From NCBI RefSeq assembly GCF_902635505.1, contig NC_045429.1:428137669-428201668 (forward strand): a stretch of DNA of 64,000 nucleotides, given 5' to 3'. This document shows, one piece after another, positions 9,940 to 20,591 of this stretch. Below the pieces are notes generated by a model. It did not search any database. It was not told where the DNA came from and saw only the letters and a list, made by a program, of their open reading frames with translations. The stretch's first letter is position 1. Every line of letters begins with the position of its first letter. The position numbers were made by a program, and so were the translations under genes. This DNA is from Sarcophilus harrisii. Its lineage: Eukaryota > Chordata > Mammalia > Dasyuromorphia > Dasyuridae.

Positions 9940-10165
9940 TCATCTGGCTCTCTCTACACCAAGAATCAGTGAAATGGAACCCAGGACCAATGTATCACCC
10001 ACCTCATCTGCAACTGCCATGGAATTTGCCTGCACAGAAATGGTTCTTCAAAAACACTTATTGATCTCAGATCAGTGAGCTTTGGCTCATCTGCCTAACT
10101 TCCCTCCCACTGTTCTCTTTTGTTCAGAGACCACATGCAACATTAAATTTACATTCACAGTCCTC
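9940..10165 (+). other. LCE-A 3' UTR
   Basis: The stop TGA is at 9937-9939. The 3' UTR is short and ends after ATTAAA (10142-10147), with a T/GT-rich stretch (TCCTCTTTGTCTG) following. It has diverged strongly from the LCE-B 3' UTR apart from the poly(A) signal region. The cleavage point is estimated. Confidence 0.6.
10142..10147 (+). promoter_or_regulatory. poly(A) signal ATTAAA of LCE-A
   Basis: ATTAAA in the context ACATTAAAT is shared with LCE-B (22511-22516), with a T/G-rich downstream element. An AATAAA at 10411-10416 could serve as a distal alternative but has no counterpart in LCE-B. Confidence 0.65.
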
Positions 10166-12934
10166 TTTGTCTGTTAGTAATTGTCTTTTCTTCTCTGCTG
10201 GGTTCTGCTCCTCCTCCTGAAACAAAGGAGGAAAATTTTAAATTTGCCTGCTTAAAAGACACATTCACGGTTTCTTTTTTCTGTCCTGTTAACTATATGA
10301 TTACAATTCACCCCTACTGATTTTTGTCTTTATAATTCCTGCTACTTATATCTACCCTGAGCTCTGTTCTAACTGTGCTGCCATGTATACATGTCTGCCT
10401 TCTTAGAAGGAATAAACCTACATATACAACCTTTAAAAAAAAGATTCAGTTAAGTGGTACTTTCCTTTGAATATTCCTCTTTTTGTACCCTAAGAAATTC
10501 AGGAAGCCAGAAACACAGGTTATTGTTGTGTCTAGTTGTCCAGAACCATCTTGAAGGGCAAAGGAATCTCTAGACATATCTGTAAACCTCGAATAACACT
10601 TACTGCTTTCACCTACTTTAAATGGATTTTGTCACTATCAGATACAATACTCCTCTGCTTAATGACTTCTGATATACACCTTTCCCAAAACAGTGAATTG
10701 ATTTCCACTAACTTAAGCTCAATTCTTAGGGGATTTAGTTCCTACCCATTGTTCAGCATCACAATTCCTATGATCCTCCTACAAATGATCTTTCTTTGCA
10801 GTCATTTGGATTCATCTGGATTCTAGAACATTGCCTCATGGCTATGTCATTGTTTTGATCCCTTGCTTAATTTATCACATTAGCTAATTCTGTAGAACAG
10901 TTCCCTAGTCACTGGTGCCACGGGTCTGTGGAACAGAACATTTGTAGCCACATTACATTTTTCCTATTCTGCAATGGACACAAAAAATTCTGTTGACCTG
11001 GGTGGCTGCCATCCCTGGCAGGTGATATCCATCTTTACATTTCTTACCATCATTAGTGGTTGTCTCTTTCTAAAGCTTATTTCCAAACAGAGTCGTTGGC
11101 TTAACCAACACGAAACTTTTAAATAAAGAATACAAAGTACCCCAAGACTGATTTCTGTAAATGACAGTCACCTTCAAAGCTCAAATTTTCAATTCATTAA
11201 AAGGAGGTGAGGAGTAAACTGCTGGAAAACACTCTATCATGGCTTAAACATCTCTGATAACTTATTACTTGAGTGTAATCAGTGACCAAGGTGATGGAGT
11301 TTTCTTATTTGCTTCTCTTGTCTTAACTTGACTCTTCCTTTGCTACATAACACTTAGCAGCTATGTATACTGTTGGCTTGATTTCTCAGGCAACCATAGT
11401 TGCCACATATTAAAATCATCTTTAAAATTTCCATGACTAAAAGCAGTCTATCATATTTTGCATGCTTTGTATGCATGGCATCTTTAATCACCAGTTCCTG
11501 AAGCATTTTTTCCAGCCTCTCAATGAATCTGAAAAGTTCTGCAATCTTTTCATCAGTCATAATAAAAAAAAACTGACATGAATGTATGTCCTCTGGACTT
11601 CCCTTATCTTGAATGAATTAATTAGTGAATGAATAGGTAAATGAAATGAATAAGTTATTAAGAGCTTTCTATGTGCCAAGCATATTGCTAAATATTGGAA
11701 AAACAAATACAGAAAAGGACACATTCCGTACCCTCAAGAAATTTACATGCTAATAGTAAGAGAATACATAGATGCAGCAATGGCCAGGGAAGAGAGCTTT
11801 GGTCTCAAGAATCCCAAAGATGGCAAATTGATCCGTAAAACAACAAGACATGCTCTTATCTAAAAGCAATGGTAGTATTGATTGAATGACCATTTCCAGA
11901 GCAGGAGATAGAAAGAAAGGAATAAGGAAAGGAATTAGGGTGGTAATGAAGATGTCCAAGTGAACTCTTGGCACATTTGATTGTGACACAATGTCTAATT
12001 TGGAGCCACTAGATACATCCAATAAGTATCTATTGATGGAGAAATACCTGGGTTTACATTCACTTACCAATTATCATCACTCAGTCTCCCACTCTGAATG
12101 GAAGTTCAAAAGAAAAAGGGGGGGTGGAATTTAATTACCCCAAGGAATGGAGAGCATAACTATGGGAGGTTCTGTCTATAGAGTTAAGTTACAGATATGG
12201 AGAAAGAGGTTAGCAGCATGGCCGATAGCAAGATGACCCCAAAGAGATAATCAGATGGGAAGTAATTCTAAAATGACTTCCAATATCTGTAAGGTTTCAA
12301 ACATGGCAACAAAGGAGCATCAAAGGACATAAAAGAGTTCTTCCAAAGGCTCTATCTATGTTGCCCTGCAGGAGTTATCTGAAACTTTTGAATCATTTCA
12401 TGGGTCTATTTTAGGGATATTGCTTCTTCCTTAGGTAAACTTAAACTCTATCCTCTAAAATTGAGTTTTCTGTAGTATGTCAATTCCCTAATCTGTTGTC
12501 TAAGTTTATGCTTCTGATGATATGTTGCTGACAGAAGAGTAGGAGGTTATAAAGTCAGGTAGTTTCTTCATACCTTCTGACCTGTCTTACCTAAGAAGAA
12601 ATTATCTGGCAAGAAATCTCACGTCTGAAGTAGGACATATAGTGCCAAGCCCTACTGAGGTACCTCCCTTTTTACCTGAGAAGATATCCCAGCTGATCTA
12701 GTCCACGCAGAGCAGCAACTGAAGGTACTTTCTAAGGCGTACCTTTCCCTGTGGAATGGCTGCTAATGTTTAATAAATGGCTCACTGGTGGAAGGTGGGA
12801 ATGAAAACCAACATAACTCTAAATTTATTCTCCATTAACATTTTCTCCATCACTTTCTTAAGTATAGAAATCAAAGAAACACTAAAATGACTTCAGTATA
12901 TCTCTGAATCCTTGCCCAATAATCTATATCTAGA

Positions 12935-13160
12935 GGTAGCTGCATGGCAGAATAGATCAAATATAGACAGGGTATCAAAAAAAAAAAGATTGAGTTTTAA
13001 TTGTCTCAGATATCTGATGCCTATATGCCTCTGAGGAAGTCCTATAATCTCAATCTGTCAGTTTCAGATCCATAAAATGGTGTTAATGAGAACACCTGCC
13101 TGCTAGGGTTGTGGTATGGATAAAATGAAATAATAAATGGAAAATACTTTGTAAACATGA
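12935..13160 (+). mobile_element. THER1-like SINE
   Basis: TAGAGGTAGCTGCATGGCAG opens the copy. CTGTCAGTTTCAGATCCATA, GGGTTGTGGTATGGATAAAA and AAAATACTTTGTAAACATG follow in CORE-SINE order. Confidence 0.65.
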
Positions 13161-13393
13161 TATATACATTTTGGCCATTGGATTTAAGAGAATCCACAGC
13201 AATCTATAGAATCTCTTCTATTTAAATCTTGCCATACTGTGGAATTCTTTCTAATCCCAGTCTTGTCTAATAGTAGAGCAAACATTTTCACTATTCTCTT
13301 TTCTGCAGTCCTCACTCCCCTACACAGTGAAATACAATAGCACACCACCAACTAAACCCACTGATCTTTCAGTGTTTTTAAGAGATGTGGTCA

Positions 13394-13525
13394 GAGCAGC
13401 TAGGTGGCACAGTGTATAGAACCCCAGCTCTGAAGTCAGGAGGACTTAAGTTCAAATCTGGTCTCAGACCACTTAACATTTCCTAGCTGTGTGACTCTGG
13501 ACAAGTCACTTAATCACAATTGCCA
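13394..13525 (+). mobile_element. marsupial tRNA-derived SINE (short form)
   Basis: AGCAGCTAGGTGGCACAGTG, AAGTCAGGAGGACTTAAG, CTAGCTGTGTGACTCTGG and ACAAGTCACTTAATC are clearly visible. A G-rich tail GGGGAAGG follows to about 13570. Confidence 0.9.
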
Positions 13526-13653
13526 AGGGGGGGAAGGGAGAGAAGGGGAGGGGGGAGGAAGGGAAGGAGAGAGTCAATATAGAAAGTCAATGCTTCAATG
13601 CCATCCCCTCAAAAATCATATTAAATCTTTGTGGCACAGTCTCTCAAAGCCCT

Positions 13654-13908
13654 AGGGCAGTTAGAGAGTGCAATTTATAGAGTGCTCAATGTAGAACAAG
13701 ACTCATCTTCCTGAGTTCAGATCTGGCCTCCACACTTACCAGCTATGTGAGCCTGGGCAAGTCACTTAACCCTGTCTGCCTCAATTTACTCTTTCATAAA
13801 TTGAGCTGAAGATAGAACTGGAAAAAAGCTCTTCAGTATCTTTGCCAAGAAAACCCCAAATGGGATCACGAAGAATTCAGTCAGACATGACTGAATAACA
13901 ACAAACAC
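13654..13908 (+). mobile_element. full-length MAR1/WALLSI-like SINE
   Basis: The copy runs from AGGGCAGTTAGAGAGTGCAA through CTGAGTTCAGATCTGGCCTC, GGGCAAGTCACTTAACCC and GTATCTTTGCCAAGAAAACC to ACTGAATAACAACAAACAC, the family's usual end. Confidence 0.9.
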
Positions 13909-14350
13909 TCAAGGTCCCACATGAGATACAGGATTTTTTTTTATTGTGGTTCACTGTTTTATTGCCTCCACCCAGAAAATTTTGAAACCTCACCCTATGA
14001 CATTAATCTGTGTATTGTCACCGACATTGCCTGTAAGGTACTTAATAAATGTTTATTGATTGATTCATAGACTATAAAGACACAGATCACAAAAGATGTT
14101 TTATTCATAGGCCAAACATAACAGAGATCAATGAAAATAAGAAACCCTCCAAATTCTCAGAAATCTGCATATACTCAGTCATTTTTAGGGGTTGCAGTGA
14201 CATTAACTTGATTAATTTCTACAAACATCCTCTCTTATCTGTTAAATGGACTATCTCTTGTCTCCTCCTGAAAGTCTTTGTAGTTACCAGCAGATGGCAG
14301 TAGAATTCCTACTCCTGGACCATGAAAAAGTTAAAAAAAAAAAAAAAAAT

Positions 14351-14460
14351 TGAGCCCTAGCCCAATGGAGGGGGGGAAGGGGAGAAGAAAAAATGAGCCC
14401 TAGTCCAATGTAGTGGGGGAGGGGGAGAAAGAATTGAGCCCTAGCCCAATGTAGAAAAAG
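14351..14460. repeat. three-copy minisatellite
   Basis: Three units begin TGAGCCCTAG(C/T)CCAATG at 14351, 14394 and 14435. Each unit is an almost invariant 20-bp word followed by a variable G/A-rich tract, giving spacings of 43 and 41 bp. The open frame on the reverse strand (14284-14478) is a by-product. Confidence 0.85.
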
Positions 14461-15599
14461 GAAGGTAAAAAAAAACAAAACACAAAATACCCAATCTTGT
14501 CACAAACTAGGTCAATAAATATTACTATGTCCTAGGTGCTATGCTAAGTGCTGGCTATATAAAGAAAGCCAAAAACATGCAAACTACTATGTACAAACAA
14601 GATATTTATGGGATAATTTGGAGGTGATCATAGAGGGAAGGTATGAGCATTGAGGAAAATTGGCAAAGACCTTGGAAAAGGTAGAAATTTGGCTGAGACT
14701 TGAAGCAAGACAGGGAAGCTAGGAGAAAGAATTGAGAAGGAAGAGTTCCAAAACATTCAAGACAGTCAGTAACTTGCGTTTTGTTTACAAGAAAAGCAAA
14801 ATGACCATTGTCACTGAACTAAAGAGTTTGTACAGATGGGTAGTGGTGAGAGTGGGGTAGCTGAGGAGAAAGAGGTAGTTCAAGGTATAAGAAGACTGGG
14901 GAAATAAGAATGAAAGTTTAATGCAAAACAATTCAACCAAACACCTCCATTGTACTTCATTTTTAAAATTTTGAATCCATCAGTCTAAATATTTTTTAAG
15001 TGACTACTATGTGCCAAGCACTGACTTAAGCACTGAGGATACAAATCCAAAAAATAAAAATAATCCCTATCTTCAAGGAGCTTATAATCCATTGAGGAAA
15101 ACAATATACAAAAAAAAAAAAACCCTGAAAGTTGTAGAGGTAGAGGGCAGAAAATTATGGAAAATATGAATGAGTATCTCTAGATGGGACATGAAGAGAT
15201 GACTGACCTGGGAATCCTTCTTAAATACCAGCTTTGGGAGAACTTCTTTGCCCCCCAATTCGAGGAGTCCCAAGGCTGAGAGGGTTATAAAAATATAAAT
15301 ACAAAGACTGACTTTCTCCTTAAATGTCATTCTAATTCCAGTTAGTGTCTCTGGGTAGAAAAAATCACATTAGCTGAAATTACTTTTTAGTAACATTTAC
15401 TATAATAGTCAGCCAGAATTCTGAATTTAAGGCAAATTTTTTTGTAGAAAGAGAGGTTATAAGACTCTTCTAGTAAGTCAAAAAAAATGAAAATGCATGG
15501 AAAAAATGTTTAAAGACAGCCAAAATCTCACCTTGGTAATTTCATATATTACTTTGGGAGGCCAGCTTCCAGGAATGAAATGATAATCTTATTGAACTC

Positions 15600-15850
15600 T
15601 GACCAGACCATCCCAAATCTGAGTTTTCAAGACTAGATGCCATGGTTTAGAAAAGACATTGATAAACTAGAGAGTACTGAGAGAACAATTAGATTGGTGA
15701 GGGCAGTGAATAGCAATGGGGTCATGCACATGAAGGTGGATTGAAGGAAATGGAATATTTGGCCTAAAGAAGAAAAGATTCAAAGACATAATAGCTCTCT
15801 TCAAATGATCCTGTCAAGGAGGAATCAGAATTATTTTGTTTTAGAATCAA
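15600..15850 (+). mobile_element. CR1/L3-like LINE remnant
   Basis: The order GACATTGATAAACTAGAGAG, GGTGGATTGAAGGAAATGG, CCTAAAGAAGAAAAGATTC and ATAATAGCTCTCTTCAAATG follows the 3' region of CR1/L3-type LINEs. Confidence 0.55.
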
Positions 15851-16170
15851 GAGCAATGTGTGGAATTTTATCCATTTCTATCAAAATCAACAGATCATGA
15901 CATGTCTGTCTTTCTGGTTAAATGAATTTTAGATGCAATACAGTAATTAGTCTGAATGAAGAGAGGAAGTAATGACATAGAGACTCCTCTGATTTAGGAA
16001 GGCAAAGTTAAGCAAAGATCAAAGTGCTATCAAAGAATTTTAAAAAGCAAGATTTTTCAAATCAAGAATTAAGTAAAAAATATGCCTCTTTCCCCCTAAT
16101 TTGCAGAGGTATAAAACAATGGGGAAGGAAAATTGATATGCTTTGAGATTCAATTTGATAGGTTGATTTT

Positions 16171-16390
16171 GTTGTTATTGTTCAGTCATTTGTGATCCTA
16201 TTTGGGATTTTCTTGATAGAGATACTAGAGAGGTTTGTCATTTCCTTTTCTAGCTCATTTAACAGATGAGGAAACTGAGGCAAACAGGATTAAATGACTT
16301 GCCCAGAATCACACAGCTAATAAGTGTGAGACCAGATTTGAATTCATAAAGATGAACCTTCCTAACTCCAAACCCACCACCTAACTGCCT
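16171..16390 (-). mobile_element. full-length MAR1/WALLSI-like SINE
   Basis: An inverted copy: GTTGTTATTGTTCAGTCATT, AACAGATGAGGAAACTGAGG, TGACTTGCCCAGAATCACAC, and the CCACCTAACTGCCT head at the right end. Confidence 0.9.
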
Positions 16391-16559
16391 GATATGTTGT
16401 TTGGTTTTGTTTGAGAATAAAATTAGATTTTATTTTAAGTCATTTTTACAAATCTTAAGGCATTATGTAAATGTTTATTATATCTATAGTTATTTATATG
16501 TATAGTTCTCCACAGCTATCTATAATTATAGCTATCTAAATAGAATTTGTTGAGTAGGA

Positions 16560-17830
16560 GAGTAACTTAAGTAGATCTATTAAAATATGTAGAGGATAAA
16601 TTACAGTAAAAACAGATATGACCAAGATAAAGAGGTCCATCAGAAAGTTGCTACAATAGTTCAGGCAAGAGATGATGAGGACTTAATCTAGGTTGGGGAG
16701 TATGAGCATGGAGAAAAGGAGAATGAGGAATATTGTAGAGATAGAAAGGATAAGATTTGTTAACTGTTGGGATATATAGAGTGTGAGATTGTAAACCTAG
16801 GTGACTGAAAGGGTGGTGATGGTCTTGACAGCAATAGAGAAATATAGAAGGGAGGAAGAGAATTACTACTGCTGCTGCTGCTATTTGGGGGGGGGGGTGA
16901 TAAGAGGGCAAAAAATATAATGAATTCTGTTTTGGACTCTTTGAATTTGACATAGAAATCTATGAAAAAATCTGGCTTAAAATATCCTGTTGGGGTTGGT
17001 CTGGAGATCGGGAAAGAGACCTGATTTAGACTAAGCCAATAGATCTGGAAATTGTCTGCATAGATAAAATAATCTATGAATCTATGGGAATTGATGAGAT
17101 CACCAAGTAACAGATTATAGAAAAGAGAAAAGGGCCTAGGACAAAGTCTTAGAAGATATCCACAGCTGGTAGGCAGAGCATGGATGGAGATCCAGAAAAG
17201 GAAAATGAGAAAGAACAGTAAGGATCCTTGGAGAAGAACCAAGAGAGAATACTATCAATAAAATCCAGGAGGGAGGGTAAATCCAAGTGGAGAACAGGGT
17301 CAACAGTATCTGGAACTATTGGGAGGTCAAGAAGGATTGACTAAAATGATTATTAGATTTGACAATTAAAAGCTTGTGGGAGACCTCTTTGGACAGAGAA
17401 GTTTCAACTGAATGATGAGATTAGGAACCAGATAAAAAAAGGTTCAGATGAAAATGAAGGAAGAAAAGTTTGAGACAAGTGTAGATGGGTTTTTTAAGGT
17501 GAGTAGCTAAGAAAGGAAAGAAAGATCTAAGATGATTTCACAAAAGCTTTTGGGTTTTTGTTTTTTAGAGATGATACACTTGGGCTTGTTTGTAGGCAAG
17601 ATATCAGTTAAATAAGTGAAGAATGAAGACTAGTGAGGACAAGTGGAGATTGGTGTCAGGAAGGTGTGAGATGTAGAGAAGGGGAGAAAACAGAGCACTT
17701 GTTGAGTAGCCTCCATTTTTTGATGAAGTATGCAGAGGTCTTTATCTGAAAGGAAGTGGGAAGGAGGTACCATGAAATATTTGAGAAGGAAAGAGGTTAG
17801 AAAGAAATAGATACATCGTAAATACATTTT
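16560..17830 (+). mobile_element. decayed long interspersed repeat, 3' portion
   Basis: This stretch belongs to the same long repeat as 220-780. Recognisable blocks are CTACAATAGTTCAGGCAAGA (near 16650), GTTTTGGACTCTTTGAATTTG, GGGAATTGATGAGATCACCA (near 17088), GAAAAGGGCCTAGGACAAAG and TTTCAACTGAATGATGAG. The family is not named here. It explains all ORFs between 16651 and 17827. Confidence 0.5.
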
Positions 17831-18424
17831 ACTTAATTGACTAACAGAATTGAACTCTAAAATAACACTCTAACCATAATTGCAAGCATGTTTCTGTATT
17901 GAATTAAAGTGTTACTCATGTTTTATAATTGAGGAAATGATAAAGGGTCAAGTTTATTTTTCCTGAACCATGTCTCTCAGGAAAGACTGCATGATTTCTT
18001 GGATGGTGGCTGAGGAAGCAGGTAAACTCTGTGTGTTGGTCACAGAGGCTGGTCCCCAGCTCTCCTGGATGCTTGATTGCCATCATCTCCATTCTCAGCA
18101 TCTGATTACTTAGCATCCTCAAAATCTGCATCAGTATCAGTGTCAGTTGCAATATTATGTCAGCCACTATCATCAACATCATCATTACCTTGGCAGTTCC
18201 AAACAAAGATTCCCAGGAATGCTTAGAGCAGTGACTGAATAAATGGGAAATTTCCCAAGTTAATCACTTAGAAACTAATCTCCTTTGCATTTAAAAGATC
18301 ATTAGTGGGTTAAAAATAAACCTTTGGACTTTACAGTAATACCTCCTATGTCTATGTGTAGATGGTTGATGAGGTTTGAGTGAGGACATTGGACAGGAAG
18401 ATGACTGAGTTGATAATAGTTAAT

Positions 18425-18840
18425 TAATTAGTAAGTGCTTATTAAGTACTATGATCCAGGGACAATGCAAGATGGTGAGGATACAAATGCAAAGAAGAAA
18501 ACAATCTCTGCTCTCAAGGAAATTACACTTTATTGCACACAAACATATAGATGTATTTATGCATTCAGAATAAAACATACAAAACAAATACAAAATAAAT
18601 ATAAGGTAGTTGGAGGGAAGGACATTAACATTTGATAGTAATGGTTGTAAGACAGGAAAGACCCCTGTATAATGTTCTACTCAAGGGCATCCTGCAAGAA
18701 CAAAGGGATTCTGTGAGGTAATAGCAAAGAAAAACTGCATTCTAGACACAAAGAACGGTCAGTGTAATGTCACAGAGCAGGGAGATGGAGTTCCCTGTAC
18801 AAGGAACAGAGAGAAGCCTAATAAAGTGCAATAATAGAAA
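18425..18840 (+). mobile_element. interspersed repeat private to duplicon 2
   Basis: TAAGTGCTTATTAAGTAC opens a copy of the long repeat whose other pieces lie at 220-780 and 14500-14950. CTCTGCTCTCAAGGAAATTA and GTAATGTCACAGAGCAGGGA are family blocks. Duplicon 1 reads across this point near 4690 without it. Confidence 0.55.
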
Positions 18841-19499
18841 TAAATGACAACCACAGGTTTAGGGTCACAAACTCCTCCCTTTTTCAGTTCCAGCATGTTC
18901 CATTAAGTACTGACTGGGCTGTATGTGTTAATGAAATGTAAGATTTCAGGAAATCCCAGAAACTAGAAAATGGACAATTCTATATTCCATATTGATATCT
19001 ATTAATTGTCACATCTGCTGAGTGTGAAAACTTCTCTGCTCAAGACAGAATAAAGAATGGCATAAAAAAATAAGATATTTGTTATTGCTTGTTCATTTAT
19101 CTATATAGTGGGAAAGAATAGGAAGTAAGCAGGAACAGCATCATTGCTTAAATGGATAAAATGCTAATGAATAACTGAAAACAATGAAAAATCAGATCTG
19201 TTCACTGTTTTGTTTTCATTTTTTTTCTACCAAGACTTTGCTTTAGTTAGGAAAACCTGAACAAATGTGGCAGACAGTTGATACCCAAAGAAAATAGTCA
19301 GATACATCACCCAGCTCATGATTATGAGTTCAAGCTACTTGGCCCAGGTGAGTTGCATCATGGGTATCGAAAAAACTGACAACTATGAAAAACAATCCTA
19401 CAGTTTTCCTAATCAGAAGATATAAGAAGTACATTTAGTCCTAAATGAAAAACTTTAGGAAGAATATTGATATGAAGGGCTTTAAATTCATACCATATA

Positions 19500-19990
19500 G
19501 GAATCAACAGAAGGACTTTAAAGTGTTTAGCTTAAAAAAATAAAAGAAGATAGGTGTCAAGTTATAAAATTGCTGTCACCTTGAAGAGGGGCTCAATGGG
19601 CTCAATTTGGCCCAGAGAGAAGTCCTCAGAGTAATGGGTGCACATTACAAAGAGGCCAAGTTAATCTGGATTTAAAAAAAAAAAAAAGATCTTTCTAATA
19701 GAGTTATCCAAAAGTTAATTGAGTTTCCTCAAAATAATGGGTGCATATTACAAAGAGGCCAAGTTAATCTGAATTTTTAAAAAAAATCTTACTGACAATC
19801 AATTATCTAAAAGTTAATTGAGTTTCCTTGGAGGGTGAAGGATAATAGTTTTCCAAGTCATTGGGTATCCTCCACCAAATACTAGACAATGACTTGCACT
19901 GTAATGGGAGAAATAATTTTTTTTCAAGAATGTGATGAACCAGATGGCCACTAAGGTACTTTCTAATTTGAAAGTCTATGACTTTATAAA
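19500..19990 (+). mobile_element. CR1/L3-like LINE remnant upstream of LCE-B
   Basis: The pieces GGACTTTAAAGTGTTTAGCT, GGCTCAATTTGGCCCAGAGA, AGAGTTATCCAAAAGTTAAT and ATGGCCACTAAGGTACTTTC follow the CR1/L3 3' pattern. It occupies the same relative place as the element at 5880-6790 in duplicon 1, so it predates the duplication. It contains a local duplication (19631-19829). Confidence 0.5.
19631..19829 (+). repeat. local tandem duplication of about 100 bp
   Basis: Two copies, 19631-19730 and 19734-19829, share GGGTGCA-ATTACAAAGAGG, CCAAGTTAATCTG-ATTT, an A-run and AAAAGTTAATTGAGTTTCCT. They differ at several bases and in the A-run length. Confidence 0.85.
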
Positions 19991-20399
19991 TGAATTAGAA
20001 AACTTTCTGAAAAGTGTAAGCAAAGGAAGATTGCCTAAGTGCCTGATGGACCCCCTTTTGTAGACATCATTTAAATATTAATTTAAAAAGACTAGCCAGG
20101 TCTGGAGACATTTGGTGAAGTGAGAAAGGTGGAAATTGACACATTCCCTAGAAAAATATGGTAGGACAACTCAGTACCTTTGGAGGTCCAAGAAGGAATG
20201 ATTTTCTTGGCATCATAGCTTTATGAAAAAAGATAGCAAATTCTGAGAGAGATAAACCACTAGGATTTAATACAGAAGGGAATGGGGAAGTACATCCCTA
20301 ATTGAAAAAAAAAATGGCCATCAAAATAAACCATGTAGGCAGACCCCTTGTTGAATGTCTATATATTTTCTTAGAATCATAATTGTATGGGGTTAGGGA

Positions 20400-20543
20400 A
20401 TGTCAAGAATTGCCTAGCACATGGGCAGTTCCTGTTACATTCCTTGGATTGTGAAAGAGACTTCTCCTCCCACTAAAGCTATCTCATGGCAGCAGTGGAA
20501 TCTGGGCATCCCTTATAAAAGGTGTCTTTGGCACTGGCTCCTT
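20400..20543 (+). promoter_or_regulatory. LCE-B core promoter region
   Basis: Aligned counterpart of the LCE-A promoter. GTCAAGAATTG, CACATGG, TTCTCCTCCCA, GGCAGCAGTGGAATCTGGGC and the TATA box are retained in the same order. Two small changes make the copy about 20 bp longer between CACATGG and the CACC-type box. Confidence 0.65.
20514..20520 (+). promoter_or_regulatory. TATA box of LCE-B
   Basis: TATAAAA lies 30 bp before TTACAC, equivalent to the LCE-A initiator. It differs from the LCE-A box (TATATAA) and is closer to consensus. Confidence 0.8.
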
Positions 20544-20591
20544 ACACAATCTCCCTCTTCAGGGCCAATCGCTTCAGTGTCTGTGATTAAG
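20544..20591 (+). other. LCE-B exon 1 (5' non-coding exon)
   Basis: The predicted start is near A20544. The exon ends ATTAAG at 20591, before a consensus donor GTAAGT (20592-20597). There is no ATG. The last 12 bases and the first 14 intron bases match LCE-A almost exactly. Confidence 0.75.

Larger units (their letters stand above)
4190..10300 (+). repeat. duplicon 1 (contains LCE-A)
   Basis: This block matches 17880-22680 in the same order and orientation. Anchors include TTGGTCACAG (near 4351 and 18037), TTGCCATCATC, CATCATTA-CTTGGCA (near 4490 and 18180), AAGATTTCAGGAAA (near 4823 and 18942), a CR1/L3-like remnant, the TATA promoter and exon 1, the intron start, the coding exon, the ATTAAA signal, and a 3' anchor TTTGC-T-CTTAAA near 10240 and 22617. 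The offset falls from about 13.7 kb on the left to 12.3 kb at the coding exon, as expected if each copy gained different insertions. Edges are approximate. Confidence 0.8.
10300..17880. other. inter-duplicon spacer
   Basis: No gene is supported. It holds SINEs (12935-13160, 13394-13525, 13654-13908, 16171-16390), a CR1/L3-like remnant (15600-15850), decayed long-repeat pieces (11610-11900, 14500-14950, 16560-17830), a three-copy minisatellite (14351-14460) and some single-copy sequence (10450-11600, 12070-12900). ORFs of 60-160 codons here, such as 16760-17242 minus, lie in repeats and resemble no protein I know. Confidence 0.7.

Noticed and set aside
9508-10078. Long overlapping frames on both strands across the LCE-A coding exon (Ala/Val-rich and Ser/His-rich)
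   Set aside because: The repeat units are multiples of three and stop-poor in all phases, so other frames stay open by chance. Their composition is a frame-shifted echo of the LCE repeats.
10411-10416. AATAAA as the main LCE-A poly(A) signal
   Set aside because: The ATTAAA at 10142 is shared with LCE-B in the same context; the AATAAA has no counterpart. It may be a minor distal site.
16760-17242. 160-codon minus-strand ORF
   Set aside because: It is antisense to a decayed interspersed repeat and includes a poly-Ser/Pro run from a GCT/G-rich simple repeat.
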